Under the pieces are notes generated by a model. That model was given only the letters and a program-made list of their open reading frames with translations. It did not search any database and had not been told where the DNA came from. Positions 43,622-51,238 of a stretch of 64,000 nt of DNA are shown piece after piece. The stretch comes from Bacillota bacterium (GTDB lineage: Bacteria > Bacillota > Clostridia > DSM-8532), in NCBI GenBank assembly GCA_023459915.1, contig JAEWSN010000170.1:6185-70184 (forward strand), in the 5' to 3' direction. Made by a program: the position numbers and the translations under genes. Numbering within the stretch: position 1 is the first letter of the stretch; every line of letters begins with the position of its first letter.

Positions 43622-44467
43622 ATGAAGGCTCGCATGCGTCTATTGTCCCTGCCATACGGTGCCTGGCTGGTTGTGTTCGTCACCCTGCCGCTGGTGCTGG
43701 TGTTGCTGTACGGCATCACCAGCGGAGACATCCACGATGTGTCCACCTGGCGGTTCACGCTGGAAAACTTCGCCCGCTTCGGCGAGCCGATTTACATCAA
43801 GGTCATGGTGGACTCCCTGTGGCTGGCGGTTGTCAGCACGCTGGTGTGCCTGGTGCTGGGCTACCCGGTGGCCATGATCATCGCCCGAACCAACCTGCGG
43901 TACCGGAACCTGCTGCTGATGCTGTTTTTGGTGCCGATGTGGATGAACTTCCTGCTGCGCACCTACGCCTGGATGTCGCTGCTGTCTCCCAACGGCCTCA
44001 TCAACCGGTTTTTGGAGGCACTGAGCCTGCCGAAGCTCACCATCATGCCCGGCCAGGGCGCGGTGCTGCTGGGCATGGTCTACAATTTCCTGCCGTTCAT
44101 GGTGCTGCCCATCTACACCTCGCTGTCCAAGCTGGATGTGAACCTGCTGCAGGCTGCCGCGGATTTGGGCGCGAACCGGTTTCTCACGTTCTGGAAAGTG
44201 ATATTCCCGTTGTCCATTCCGGGCATTGTCTCCGGCATCACCATGGTGTTCATGCCGGCCGTCAGCACCTTTGTCATCTCCTCGCTGCTCGGCGGCAGCA
44301 AAACCGTGCTCATCGGCGATGTGATAGAGCAGCAGTTCACCTATGAGCGCAACTGGCATTTCGGCTCGTCCCTGTCCATCATCCTGATGGTGGTGATTCT
44401 GCTGTCCATGGCCGTGATGTCACGGATAGACCGCAACGCGGGCGGAAGCGGAGGTGAGGCGACATGA
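43622..44467 (+). CDS. potB: Spermidine/putrescine ABC transporter permease PotB
   Basis: This 281-residue permease has six membrane segments. Its cytoplasmic EAA loop is DLGANRFLTFWKVIFPLSIPGI, the docking site for PotA. Other PotB marks are VPMWMNFLLRTYAWMSLL and VFMPAVSTFVISSLLGG. ATG 43622 directly follows the potA stop, and its stop overlaps the potC start. Confidence 0.95.
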   Translation: MKARMRLLSLPYGAWLVVFVTLPLVLVLLYGITSGDIHDVSTWRFTLENFARFGEPIYIKVMVDSLWLAVVSTLVCLVLGYPVAMIIARTNLRYRNLLLMLFLVPMWMNFLLRTYAWMSLLSPNGLINRFLEALSLPKLTIMPGQGAVLLGMVYNFLPFMVLPIYTSLSKLDVNLLQAAADLGANRFLTFWKVIFPLSIPGIVSGITMVFMPAVSTFVISSLLGGSKTVLIGDVIEQQFTYERNWHFGSSLSIILMVVILLSMAVMSRIDRNAGGSGGEAT

Positions 44468-45243
44468 TGCGGTTCATCAAACAGGCATACCTCGGCATCA
44501 TCTTTCTGTTCCTGTATGCGCCCATCATTGTGCTGATCGCGTTTTCCTTCAACAACTCCAAATCGCGCAGCCAGTGGGGCGGGTTCACCTTCAAATGGTA
44601 TCTGGAGATGATTGGCGACCGGCAGATTCAGGAGGCCCTGACCTACACGGTCATCATCGCCGTCGCCTCCACGCTCCTCTCCACCATTTTCGGGACGGTG
44701 TCCGCCATCGGCATCCACAATCTCCGCCGGGGGTCAAAGGCGGCCTATCTGAACCTGAACAACCTGCCGGTGCTCAACCCGGACATCATCACGGGTGTGG
44801 CCCTGATGACCCTGTTCATCTTCACGGGATTGCCGCTGGGGCCGGTCACCATGCTGCTGGCGCACATTGTGTTCAGCACCCCGTACGTCATTCTGGCCGT
44901 GCTGCCCAAGCTGCGGCAGATGAACCGGTTCACGGCCGAGGCCGCCATGGATCTCGGTGCCACGCCGGCGATGGCCCTGCGCAAGGTGATTCTGCCGGAA
45001 ATCGCCCCGGGCATTGTCAGCGGGGCGCTGATGGCGTTCACCATGTCCATCGACGACTTTGTCATCAGCTTCTTCACCGCGGGAACCGAGGCCACCAACC
45101 TGTCCATCCTCATCTATTCCATGGCCAAGCGGGGCGTGAAGCCTTCCATCAACGCATTGAGCACCGTGATGTTCCTGACGGTGCTGATATTGCTGCTGAT
45201 CATCAACCACAAGAGTGAAAAAGGAGAGGAATTGCTGCTATGA
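44464..45243 (+). CDS. potC: Spermidine/putrescine ABC transporter permease PotC
   Basis: This 259-residue second permease has six membrane segments and the EAA loop DLGATPAMALRKVILPEIAPGI. FLYAPIIVLIAFSFNNS and SIDDFVISFFTAG are characteristic of PotC. Start overlaps potB and stop overlaps potD by four bases, so all four are made together. Confidence 0.95.
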   Translation: MMRFIKQAYLGIIFLFLYAPIIVLIAFSFNNSKSRSQWGGFTFKWYLEMIGDRQIQEALTYTVIIAVASTLLSTIFGTVSAIGIHNLRRGSKAAYLNLNNLPVLNPDIITGVALMTLFIFTGLPLGPVTMLLAHIVFSTPYVILAVLPKLRQMNRFTAEAAMDLGATPAMALRKVILPEIAPGIVSGALMAFTMSIDDFVISFFTAGTEATNLSILIYSMAKRGVKPSINALSTVMFLTVLILLLIINHKSEKGEELLL

Positions 45244-46301
45244 AAAGAAAACCCATTGCCCTGCTGGTGCTGCTGATGCTGGCACTGCTGCTGCCCACCC
45301 TTTCGGGCTGCGGTGACAAGGTCACCCTCAACGTGTTCAACTGGGGGGAGTACATCGACGAGGACCTCATCGACAAGTTCGAGGAGGAAACCGGCATCTC
45401 CGTCAACTACAAAACCTATGACACCAACGAAACCCTGCTGGCCAAAATGGAAGCCGGCGGCAGCAGCTTCGACGTGGTGTTTCCCTCGGACTACGCCATT
45501 TCTGAAATGATCAAGCGCGACATGCTGCAGCCGCTCGACTATGCCAACATTCCCAACTTCAAGTATATTGACGAGAGCACCAAGAACCAGGCGTATGACC
45601 CCGGCAACAAGTATTCCATCCCGTATTTCTGGGGCACCATCGGCATCCTGTACAACAAGGAAATGGTGACCGAGCCGATTGAGAGCTGGGACATCCTCTG
45701 GGATGAGCAGTACAAGGGCATGATTCTGATGAAGAAGGACGTCCGCGATTCCATGGGCGTGGCGCTCAAACGACTGGGCTATTCGGTGAACAGCACGGAC
45801 GAGGCCGAGCTGCGGGAGGCCAAGGACAGCCTGGTGGCCCAGAAGGAGCTCATCAACGGCTATTACGGTGACGAAATCAAGGACATGATCGCCAATGGCG
45901 ACGCGGCCATGGGCGTCACCTACTCGGGCGACCCGATGGATCTGTACTGGGACGAGTCGGCGGATTTCAGCTACATCGGCTACGCCATACCCAAGGAGGG
46001 AACCAACCTGTGGTATGACGCCATGGTCATTCCCAAGAGCTCACAGCACAAGAAGGAGGCTGAGGCCTTCATCGACTTCATGCTCGAACCGGAGAACGCA
46101 TTTCAGAACTCCAACGCCGTGGGCTACACCACACCGAATGTCGAGGCGCTGGCCCGCATGAAGGAAGAGAATCCCGAGATTTTTGAGATGGACGCGTATT
46201 GGCCGTCCCAGGAAACGCTCGCCAAGAGCGAGGTCTATGTGGATCTCGGCGAGTTCAAGACCCTGTACAACCAGCTGTGGATGGAAGCGCGCGTGGAGTG
46301 A
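45240..46301 (+). CDS. potD: Spermidine/putrescine-binding lipoprotein PotD
   Basis: This 353-residue extracellular binding protein is tethered by lipid. The signal peptide ends in a lipobox (LSGC, Cys24). The mature protein opens VTLNVFNWGEYIDEDLIDKF, the standard PotD start. Polyamine-binding regions are visible as FPSDYAISEM, YSIPYFWGTIGILYN and AVGYTTPN. Aspartates and aromatic residues expected to contact the polyamine amines are present, so it should be functional. It ends the transporter operon; a decarboxylase gene follows after 93 bases. Confidence 0.95.
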   Translation: MKRKPIALLVLLMLALLLPTLSGCGDKVTLNVFNWGEYIDEDLIDKFEEETGISVNYKTYDTNETLLAKMEAGGSSFDVVFPSDYAISEMIKRDMLQPLDYANIPNFKYIDESTKNQAYDPGNKYSIPYFWGTIGILYNKEMVTEPIESWDILWDEQYKGMILMKKDVRDSMGVALKRLGYSVNSTDEAELREAKDSLVAQKELINGYYGDEIKDMIANGDAAMGVTYSGDPMDLYWDESADFSYIGYAIPKEGTNLWYDAMVIPKSSQHKKEAEAFIDFMLEPENAFQNSNAVGYTTPNVEALARMKEENPEIFEMDAYWPSQETLAKSEVYVDLGEFKTLYNQLWMEARVE

Positions 46302-46394
46302 TTGCGCGCCGCGCAGCCGTGTCCAAGGATGGCGCGGCGGAAGTTTTTTTCGGGGTCATGGCGTCTGTCCACCGCATAAGGAGAGGAGCCTCAC

Positions 46395-47870
46395 GTGACG
46401 TTTTCCCTCACACAGGCAATCCGTGACGCGCTGGCACGGGAGAAGCTGGGGTTTCACATGCCGGGACATGCCGGCGGCCTCGGGCTTCCGGACTGGCTGC
46501 CGCGCGCGGCCGGCCTGCTGGACACCACCGAGCTGCCGCACACCGACAATCTCGCGCAGCCCGAAACCATGCTGCGGGCGGCCCAGAAACGGGCCGCCCG
46601 CCTTTTTGGCGCCGCCCGGACGCATTTTCTGGTCAACGGCGCCACCGGCGGCATCCTCGCGATGGTGCAAGCCACGGTTGGTCCCGGTGACGTGCTGCTG
46701 GTGGGGCGGGATTGTCATCGGTCCGTCCTTGCTGCGGTGCGGCTGGCCGGCGCGACGCCGTTGTTTGTGAATGCGGCGCGCGGGCTGGCCGAGACTGCGC
46801 CAACCCTGCCGGTCGGCCCGTCCGCACAGGACTGGTTGCAGGCGGTGGCGGCGCATCCCGAAGCGCGCGCGCTCCTGATCACCAGACCCAATTATTACGG
46901 TGCCGCCGTGGACCTGGTGGAAATTGTCCGCGCCGCACACGCGCGGGAGATGCGGGTGCTGGTGGATGAGGCGCATGGCGCGCATTTTGTCGCATCAAAT
47001 CTCTTCCCGGAACCCGCATTGGCCTGCGGTGCCGATTTGGTGGTGCAGAGCCTGCACAAGACCTTGCCGGCTCCCTCGCAGACCGCCCTGCTCCATGAAT
47101 CCGCCGGCTGGCCGGGCCCGCGTCCGGGACTGCCTGTTGCCACCGTGGCCGAGGCGGTGGGCCAATTCCAGACCTCCAGCCCGTCCTGGATGCTGCTGGC
47201 CTTGATGGACGAAGCGGTGGGGTGGTTGGAATCCAGCGGGGCGGATGCGTACCGAAAGCTCCTGGGATCAATGGAACAACTGCGCATGCCGGCGGATAAC
47301 CCGCCTGGGTTGACCGTGTTGGGTGAAGCGCAGGTGCCAACTGGATTTCGCAAGGACCCCACCCGGCTGGTGCTTCACGCGCGGCAGCAGGGAACCCTGT
47401 TGTCAAACCTGTTGTGGCAGGAATATGGCATCGCGGTGGAAATGGCGGATCCGGAACATGTGGTCCTCATCACAACGCCATTTCACACCGAAGAGGATTT
47501 TCAATACCTGTCCACCGCGCTGGCCGGGGTGATGCCGGGCTTGCGGCAGGATGTCGCATCGCCACCCGAACCAGCCTTGTCACCCAAACCAGTATTGCCG
47601 CCGGAACCAATCCTGCCGCCGGAACAGGTGTTACCATTGGCACAGGCGCTTTGCCGGCCGCGGGAGCGCGTGCCCCTGACCGGGGCCGTCGGCAGAATTG
47701 CCGCCGCGCCGGTGGTGCCCTATCCGCCCGGCATCGCGGCCATTGTCCCCGGCGAACGGTATGACGCGGCGCTGGTGGCGTCCCTATGCCGGCTGCGGGC
47801 TGCCGGGGTGTCACTCAACGGCATGGATGGCGACGCGGTTTGGTGTGTGCGCGAACCGGACGAAACATGA
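46395..47870 (+). CDS. Orn/Lys/Arg decarboxylase family protein (YaaO/SpeA-like)
   Basis: This 491-residue PLP enzyme decarboxylates a basic amino acid, the first step to polyamines, or has a related role. GTG 46395 follows AAGGAGAGGAG. Family features are LGFHMPGHAGG, FLVNGATGGILAMVQAT, VLVDEAHGAHF and SLHKTLP, whose Lys carries PLP. The last 100 residues contain a Pro/Glu repeat block (PPEPALSPKPVLPPEPILPPE) that splits the C-terminal domain and is unusual. Many Firmicutes have such a gene directly before tmk, as here. Which substrate it prefers cannot be read. Confidence 0.9.
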   Translation: MTFSLTQAIRDALAREKLGFHMPGHAGGLGLPDWLPRAAGLLDTTELPHTDNLAQPETMLRAAQKRAARLFGAARTHFLVNGATGGILAMVQATVGPGDVLLVGRDCHRSVLAAVRLAGATPLFVNAARGLAETAPTLPVGPSAQDWLQAVAAHPEARALLITRPNYYGAAVDLVEIVRAAHAREMRVLVDEAHGAHFVASNLFPEPALACGADLVVQSLHKTLPAPSQTALLHESAGWPGPRPGLPVATVAEAVGQFQTSSPSWMLLALMDEAVGWLESSGADAYRKLLGSMEQLRMPADNPPGLTVLGEAQVPTGFRKDPTRLVLHARQQGTLLSNLLWQEYGIAVEMADPEHVVLITTPFHTEEDFQYLSTALAGVMPGLRQDVASPPEPALSPKPVLPPEPILPPEQVLPLAQALCRPRERVPLTGAVGRIAAAPVVPYPPGIAAIVPGERYDAALVASLCRLRAAGVSLNGMDGDAVWCVREPDET

Positions 47871-47880
47871 GTCTTCCGGC

Positions 47881-47914
47881 AACCCGCTGCCGCACACCAA
47901 CCCGCTGCCGCACA
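47881..47914. repeat. Two 15-bp direct repeats before tmk
   Basis: aacccgctgccgcac occurs at 47881-47895 and 47899-47913, 18 nt apart. They lie directly after the decarboxylase stop codon. A TATACT at 47930-47935 follows, with no convincing -35. Confidence 0.7.
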
Positions 47915-48018
47915 GCTCATGTTTTCCTGTATACTGAATAGGCATGAAAAGTCCGCCTGCCTTCCGCCGCTTGGCGGAATGGGCGCGCTGTTCACGATTT
48001 GCATGGGAGAGGGAACGG

Positions 48019-48699
48019 ATGTCGCAACAGCAGTCGCAAAACAATCAAATGGAATACGGCAAGCGGGGCCTGTTTGTCAGCTTTGAAGGCAATGACGGCT
48101 CTGGAAAAACCACGCAGATACAACGGCTGACGGCCTGGCTCCAGTCCCATGGCCGTGAGGTGTTGCTGCTGCGCGAACCCGGCGGTACCCGGATTGGCGA
48201 AAAAATCCGGGAGATGCTGCTCGACAAGGCGCACCACGAAATGGCGGCGGTGACGGAGATGCTGCTGTACGCCGCATCCCGCGCACAGCTGGTGCACACC
48301 GTCATTCGCCCGGCCGTGGAGGCGGGGGCGATTGTGATTTGTGACCGGTTTGTGGATTCAAGCTATGCTTATCAGGGATTCGGCCGGCAACTGGGGCTTC
48401 AGACGGTTCGAAACGCCAACGCGCCGGCCATAGGGGACCTGATGCCGCATCGCACGTATTTTCTGGATTTGGATGCCGACCTGTCGATGGCGCGCCGGCA
48501 GGCCTCCGGTCTGGAAACGGATCGGCTCGAAAACGAGGCCATGGCGTTTCACCGCCGGGCATACGAGGGATATCTGGAACTGTGCGCGCTCGAGCCGGAA
48601 CGGATTTGCCGGGTGCCCGTGATGGACGGGGATACGCAGCGCACGCCCGAGGATGTGGCTGCGCAAATCCAGAAAGACCTGTTGCCGCTGTTGACCTGA
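48019..48699 (+). CDS. tmk: Thymidylate kinase
   Basis: This 226-residue kinase makes dTDP from dTMP. P-loop FEGNDGSGKTTQ, LLLREPGGTRIGEKIR, CDRFVDSSYAYQGFGR and the lid-containing C-terminal part are all present. ATG 48019 with GGAGAGGG before it is chosen over ATG 47944, which would add 25 residues with no family match. The first 14 residues (Gln-rich) are extra. Firmicute order tmk-(yaaQ)-yaaR-holB-ricT is kept, but no yaaQ lies between tmk and yaaR. Confidence 0.95.
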   Translation: MSQQQSQNNQMEYGKRGLFVSFEGNDGSGKTTQIQRLTAWLQSHGREVLLLREPGGTRIGEKIREMLLDKAHHEMAAVTEMLLYAASRAQLVHTVIRPAVEAGAIVICDRFVDSSYAYQGFGRQLGLQTVRNANAPAIGDLMPHRTYFLDLDADLSMARRQASGLETDRLENEAMAFHRRAYEGYLELCALEPERICRVPVMDGDTQRTPEDVAAQIQKDLLPLLT

Positions 48700-48721
48700 A
48701 CGCCAGTGGTTCGATTGCCCG

Positions 48722-48763
48722 CTGGCCGGATACCGCTGACCGGATACCACTGACCGGATACCA
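48722..48763. repeat. Three tandem 14-bp repeats in the tmk-yaaR spacer
   Basis: Units of ctgaccggatacca type start at 48722, 48736 and 48750, followed by a decayed fourth copy. The rest of the 199-base spacer (to 48898) shows no promoter that I trust and no gene. Confidence 0.8.
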
Positions 48764-48898
48764 CAGTCCGGATAACTTTGCCCGAATCGTCACGGACCAG
48801 ATATCGCTGAAATGGTCGCAATGCTGGCATGCCAATGATTTGCCGATATATCATGTGAGACATGGGACGCAGGATATGCAGGTGGAAAGGGGTGTCCA

Positions 48899-49366
48899 AT
48901 GGCAATTCGCATAGAAGGAACGGGGAACCGCAGAACAACACCCCATCCCCTCACGCCGGAGGGTGGTGGGGCACATCAGCCGGTTCAGGAATCCAGTGGC
49001 GCCGCGTTCAGCTCGCAGCTCCGACAGTCCTTCGGGCAATCCCAGGAGGAACGGCTCACGAAGATGGCCATGGAGATTGAGGCGCAGGGCAAGCGGCTTT
49101 CCGGCCGTGTGGACATTGGGGAGTTGAAGGCGTACAAGCGGCTCGTCGCGGATTTTCTCGAAGAGGCGGTGAACGGGTTCGGCAAATTCTCCAAGGAGAG
49201 TTTTCTGGATCGGCGTGGCCGGCATCGCGTGTATGCAACGGTGAAGACCATCAACGAGAAGCTGGAAACACTGACACAGGAAGTGCTCAAGGCCGAGAAG
49301 GACAATTTGGCCATTGCTGGCCGCATTGAGGACATTCGGGGGCTGGTGCTCGATTTGCTGCTGTAG
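48899..49366 (+). CDS. yaaR: YaaR-family protein (DUF327)
   Basis: This 155-residue helical protein is of unknown function and conserved next to holB in Firmicutes. After a disordered head of about 45 residues comes the DUF327 core: IGELKAYKRLVADFLEEAVN, FSKESFLDRRGRHRVYATV and INEKLETLTQEVLKAEKDNLAI. ATG 48899 has GGAAAGGGGTG before it. After its stop the base composition changes sharply and two foreign-looking genes precede holB. Confidence 0.88.
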   Translation: MAIRIEGTGNRRTTPHPLTPEGGGAHQPVQESSGAAFSSQLRQSFGQSQEERLTKMAMEIEAQGKRLSGRVDIGELKAYKRLVADFLEEAVNGFGKFSKESFLDRRGRHRVYATVKTINEKLETLTQEVLKAEKDNLAIAGRIEDIRGLVLDLLL

Positions 49367-49424
49367 CGTGGCAGTTTTTTTGTGCAGCATGTTGGCAGCC
49401 ATTCATTCCTTTATGACGCTGTTA

Positions 49425-49430
49425 TATAAT
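49425..49430 (+). promoter_or_regulatory. -10 element of a promoter for the DUF4160/DUF2442 pair
   Basis: A perfect TATAAT at 49425-49430 lies 20 bases before the DUF4160 start. Only a poor -35 (TTCATT, 49402-49407) is at the correct distance. The surrounding DNA is AT-rich. Confidence 0.4.
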
Positions 49431-49450
49431 CATGGAAGAGAGATGGGGAA

Positions 49451-49726
49451 ATGGGTGAGTTGACTCGTATCGATGGCATGAAGATCAAAATGTATCCATT
49501 CGATACGCAAAAACACAAAGAGCCACATTTTCATGTTATTTTGGCAAATGGGAAATCTGTTTCTGTATCAATTGCAGATGGCAGTGTCCTCGAGGGCAAG
49601 TTGGAAAGAAGAGATAAAGAGCTGGTTATGGGCTGGATGTTCATACACAGAGAAGAACTATGGGATCGTTGGAATAAAGCTGTGGCGGGAAATTTCATTG
49701 AGAAGATTCCGACCCGTGAGATATAA
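49451..49726 (+). CDS. DUF4160 protein, first gene of a two-gene cassette
   Basis: This is a 91-residue protein of the DUF4160 family (name from memory): RIDGMKIKMYPFDTQKHKEPHFHV followed by short beta segments and WMFIHREELWDRWNKAV. The HxPHFH motif is the family mark. Its codons use many more A/T-ending forms than nearby genes, suggesting recent gain. The next gene, DUF2442, starts 15 bases on. These two families often occur as a pair and have been suggested to be toxin-antitoxin-like; that role is not proven. Confidence 0.75.
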   Translation: MGELTRIDGMKIKMYPFDTQKHKEPHFHVILANGKSVSVSIADGSVLEGKLERRDKELVMGWMFIHREELWDRWNKAVAGNFIEKIPTREI

Positions 49727-49741
49727 AGATTGGAGGTTTCT

Positions 49742-49999
49742 ATGCAGAGCCCAAGGGTTACGGCGGCCAGAAGAATAGAGCAACGCAAACTGGCAATTAC
49801 ATTTGAAAATGGAGAGACCCGTATATTCGATATGCTTCCGTACTTGAGTTTTCCTGTGTTCAAACCCTTGACGGATGAAGACGAATTTACGTCGTTTTCA
49901 ATTGTTGACGGAACCATTGAATGGTCGTGTGGAGCAGATCTTAGCCCGGATACTTTCTATATGGAGAGTCAACCCCTTGACTCCAAGGCCGTTATGTAA
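49742..49999 (+). CDS. DUF2442 protein, second gene of the cassette
   Basis: This 85-residue protein contains FENGETRIFDMLPYL and ends SCGADLSPDTFYMES, the pattern of DUF2442 proteins (name from memory). ATG 49742 is preceded by GGAGG at 49732-49736. An upstream in-frame TTG at 49730 would include its own ribosome site and is rejected. AT-rich composition matches the gene before and differs from yaaR and holB. Possibly the antitoxin-like or DNA-binding partner. Confidence 0.75.
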   Translation: MQSPRVTAARRIEQRKLAITFENGETRIFDMLPYLSFPVFKPLTDEDEFTSFSIVDGTIEWSCGADLSPDTFYMESQPLDSKAVM

Positions 50000-50113
50000 A
50001 ATAGACCGCGAACTTGCTGATCTGTTTTGCCAAATGGCTACGACTGCGAATAGCGCATCTTCAAAAGACGGGTTGCGACTGCAGGCTGTCAGGGTTTACG
50101 GGAGAGAAATGGC

Positions 50114-51112
50114 GTGACGGGATTTGCCGATATTGTGGGACAGGAACGACTGAAGGAACGCCTGGCGGGCATGCTCGCCGAGGGCGTTCCCGGTCATGCC
50201 TATGTGTTCACCGGCGCGCAGGGAATGGGCAAGCGGACGCTGGCCAACGCGTTCGGTGCAGGCTGGATCTGCGAGGCGGAAGCGACCAATGGGGTCAGAC
50301 CCCCTGTTCCGTGCGGGCAGTGCCGGGGATGCCGCCTGTATGCCTCCGGCACGAACCCGGACGTATACCGCGTGGTGCCGGATGGAAAGAAAATTGCCAT
50401 CGAGGCGATTCGCGACATGCAGGGAAGATTGTCTGAAAAGGCCATGTTCGGTCGGCGGCTCTGTCTCATCGAGGAGGCGGAGAAGATGAACGAGGCGGCA
50501 CAGAACGCCCTGCTCAAAACGCTGGAGGAACCGCCGGAACAGACGTTGCTGCTGCTGACGACTTCCGGGTTCGACGCGCTGATGGCCACCATCCGATCCC
50601 GCCTGGTCCGCCTGCCGCTCGATGGCTATACCCACGAGGAGCTCAACCGCATCATTGCCGGGAATGGGGCGGGAGTCGCGGACGCTTTTCTGGCTGCATT
50701 CTCCCAGGGGATTCCCGGCAGGGCCATGGATTTGCTGCAAAGCCAAACCCTTGCCAGGCACCGGGAACTGGTGCTGGGCTTGTTGCCGCAGGGCAGGCCG
50801 GTGCCGGGAGAATCCGGGGTTTCCACGCTGTGGGAGTATCTGGGCGGGCAGCGTGAGGCGTTTGCGGAAGTCGCGGATTTGCTGCAGGGTCTCCTGCGCG
50901 ATTTGCTGGCGGTTCACGAGGGCGCGACGGGTCGGTTGATTAACACCGACAAAACCGATACAATGAGAAAGGTTGTGCAATCCCGGTCACGGGAGGACTG
51001 GATCAACGCCATCGAACAGGTGGATGTCATCCGCCAGTCCGTGCGCGAGAACCTGAACTACCAGCTTGCAGTGGACGCGCTCGGCGCGACCCTGATGCCG
51101 CTGTTCGCGTGA
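50114..51112 (+). CDS. holB: DNA polymerase III delta-prime subunit
   Basis: This 332-residue clamp-loader subunit has the AAA+ layout: GQERLKERL, P-loop-like GAQGMGKRT, zinc-type cysteines CGQCRGC, the sensor region IEEAEKMNEAAQNALLKTLEEPPE and TIRSRL (sensor 1). GTG 50114 is the start, with GGGAGAG before it. Between the first Cys and the CxxC pair lies the peptide NGVRPPV, created by an in-frame copy of the GGGGTCAGACCCC repeat (50291-50303). The catalytic frame is otherwise normal. ricT follows, as in other Firmicutes. Confidence 0.92.
   Translation: MTGFADIVGQERLKERLAGMLAEGVPGHAYVFTGAQGMGKRTLANAFGAGWICEAEATNGVRPPVPCGQCRGCRLYASGTNPDVYRVVPDGKKIAIEAIRDMQGRLSEKAMFGRRLCLIEEAEKMNEAAQNALLKTLEEPPEQTLLLLTTSGFDALMATIRSRLVRLPLDGYTHEELNRIIAGNGAGVADAFLAAFSQGIPGRAMDLLQSQTLARHRELVLGLLPQGRPVPGESGVSTLWEYLGGQREAFAEVADLLQGLLRDLLAVHEGATGRLINTDKTDTMRKVVQSRSREDWINAIEQVDVIRQSVRENLNYQLAVDALGATLMPLFA
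50291..50303. repeat. Single GGGGTCAGACCCC copy inside holB
   Basis: This is the only unpaired copy in the window. It is read in frame as part of Asn-Gly-Val-Arg-Pro-Pro, just before the CxxC motif of holB. Confidence 0.9.
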
Positions 51113-51137
51113 ACTGCAGATGTGTCCGTGCAACGGC

Positions 51138-51197
51138 AACCGTGAAGATGGTGACTATGAAGGTGGTCACCGTGAAGACGGCAACCGTGAAGACGGT
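51138..51197. repeat. Four tandem 15-bp repeats upstream of ricT
   Basis: Units of aaccgtgaagacggt type start at 51138, 51153, 51168 and 51183. They fill the holB-ricT spacer. The period is a multiple of three, but no ribosome site precedes a reading frame here, so I regard it as non-coding. Confidence 0.85.
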
Positions 51198-51238
51198 AAC
51201 CTGTGCTGTTGTGTCAAGGCGTTCCATAAGGAGGAAGA

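Noticed and set aside
47944..48018. ATG 47944 as the tmk start
   Set aside because: It adds 25 residues without family match; ATG 48019 has a better ribosome site.
51109..51238. Short repeat-encoded peptide before ricT
   Set aside because: A frame runs through the 15-bp repeats, but there is no ribosome site and the content is only repeat translation.
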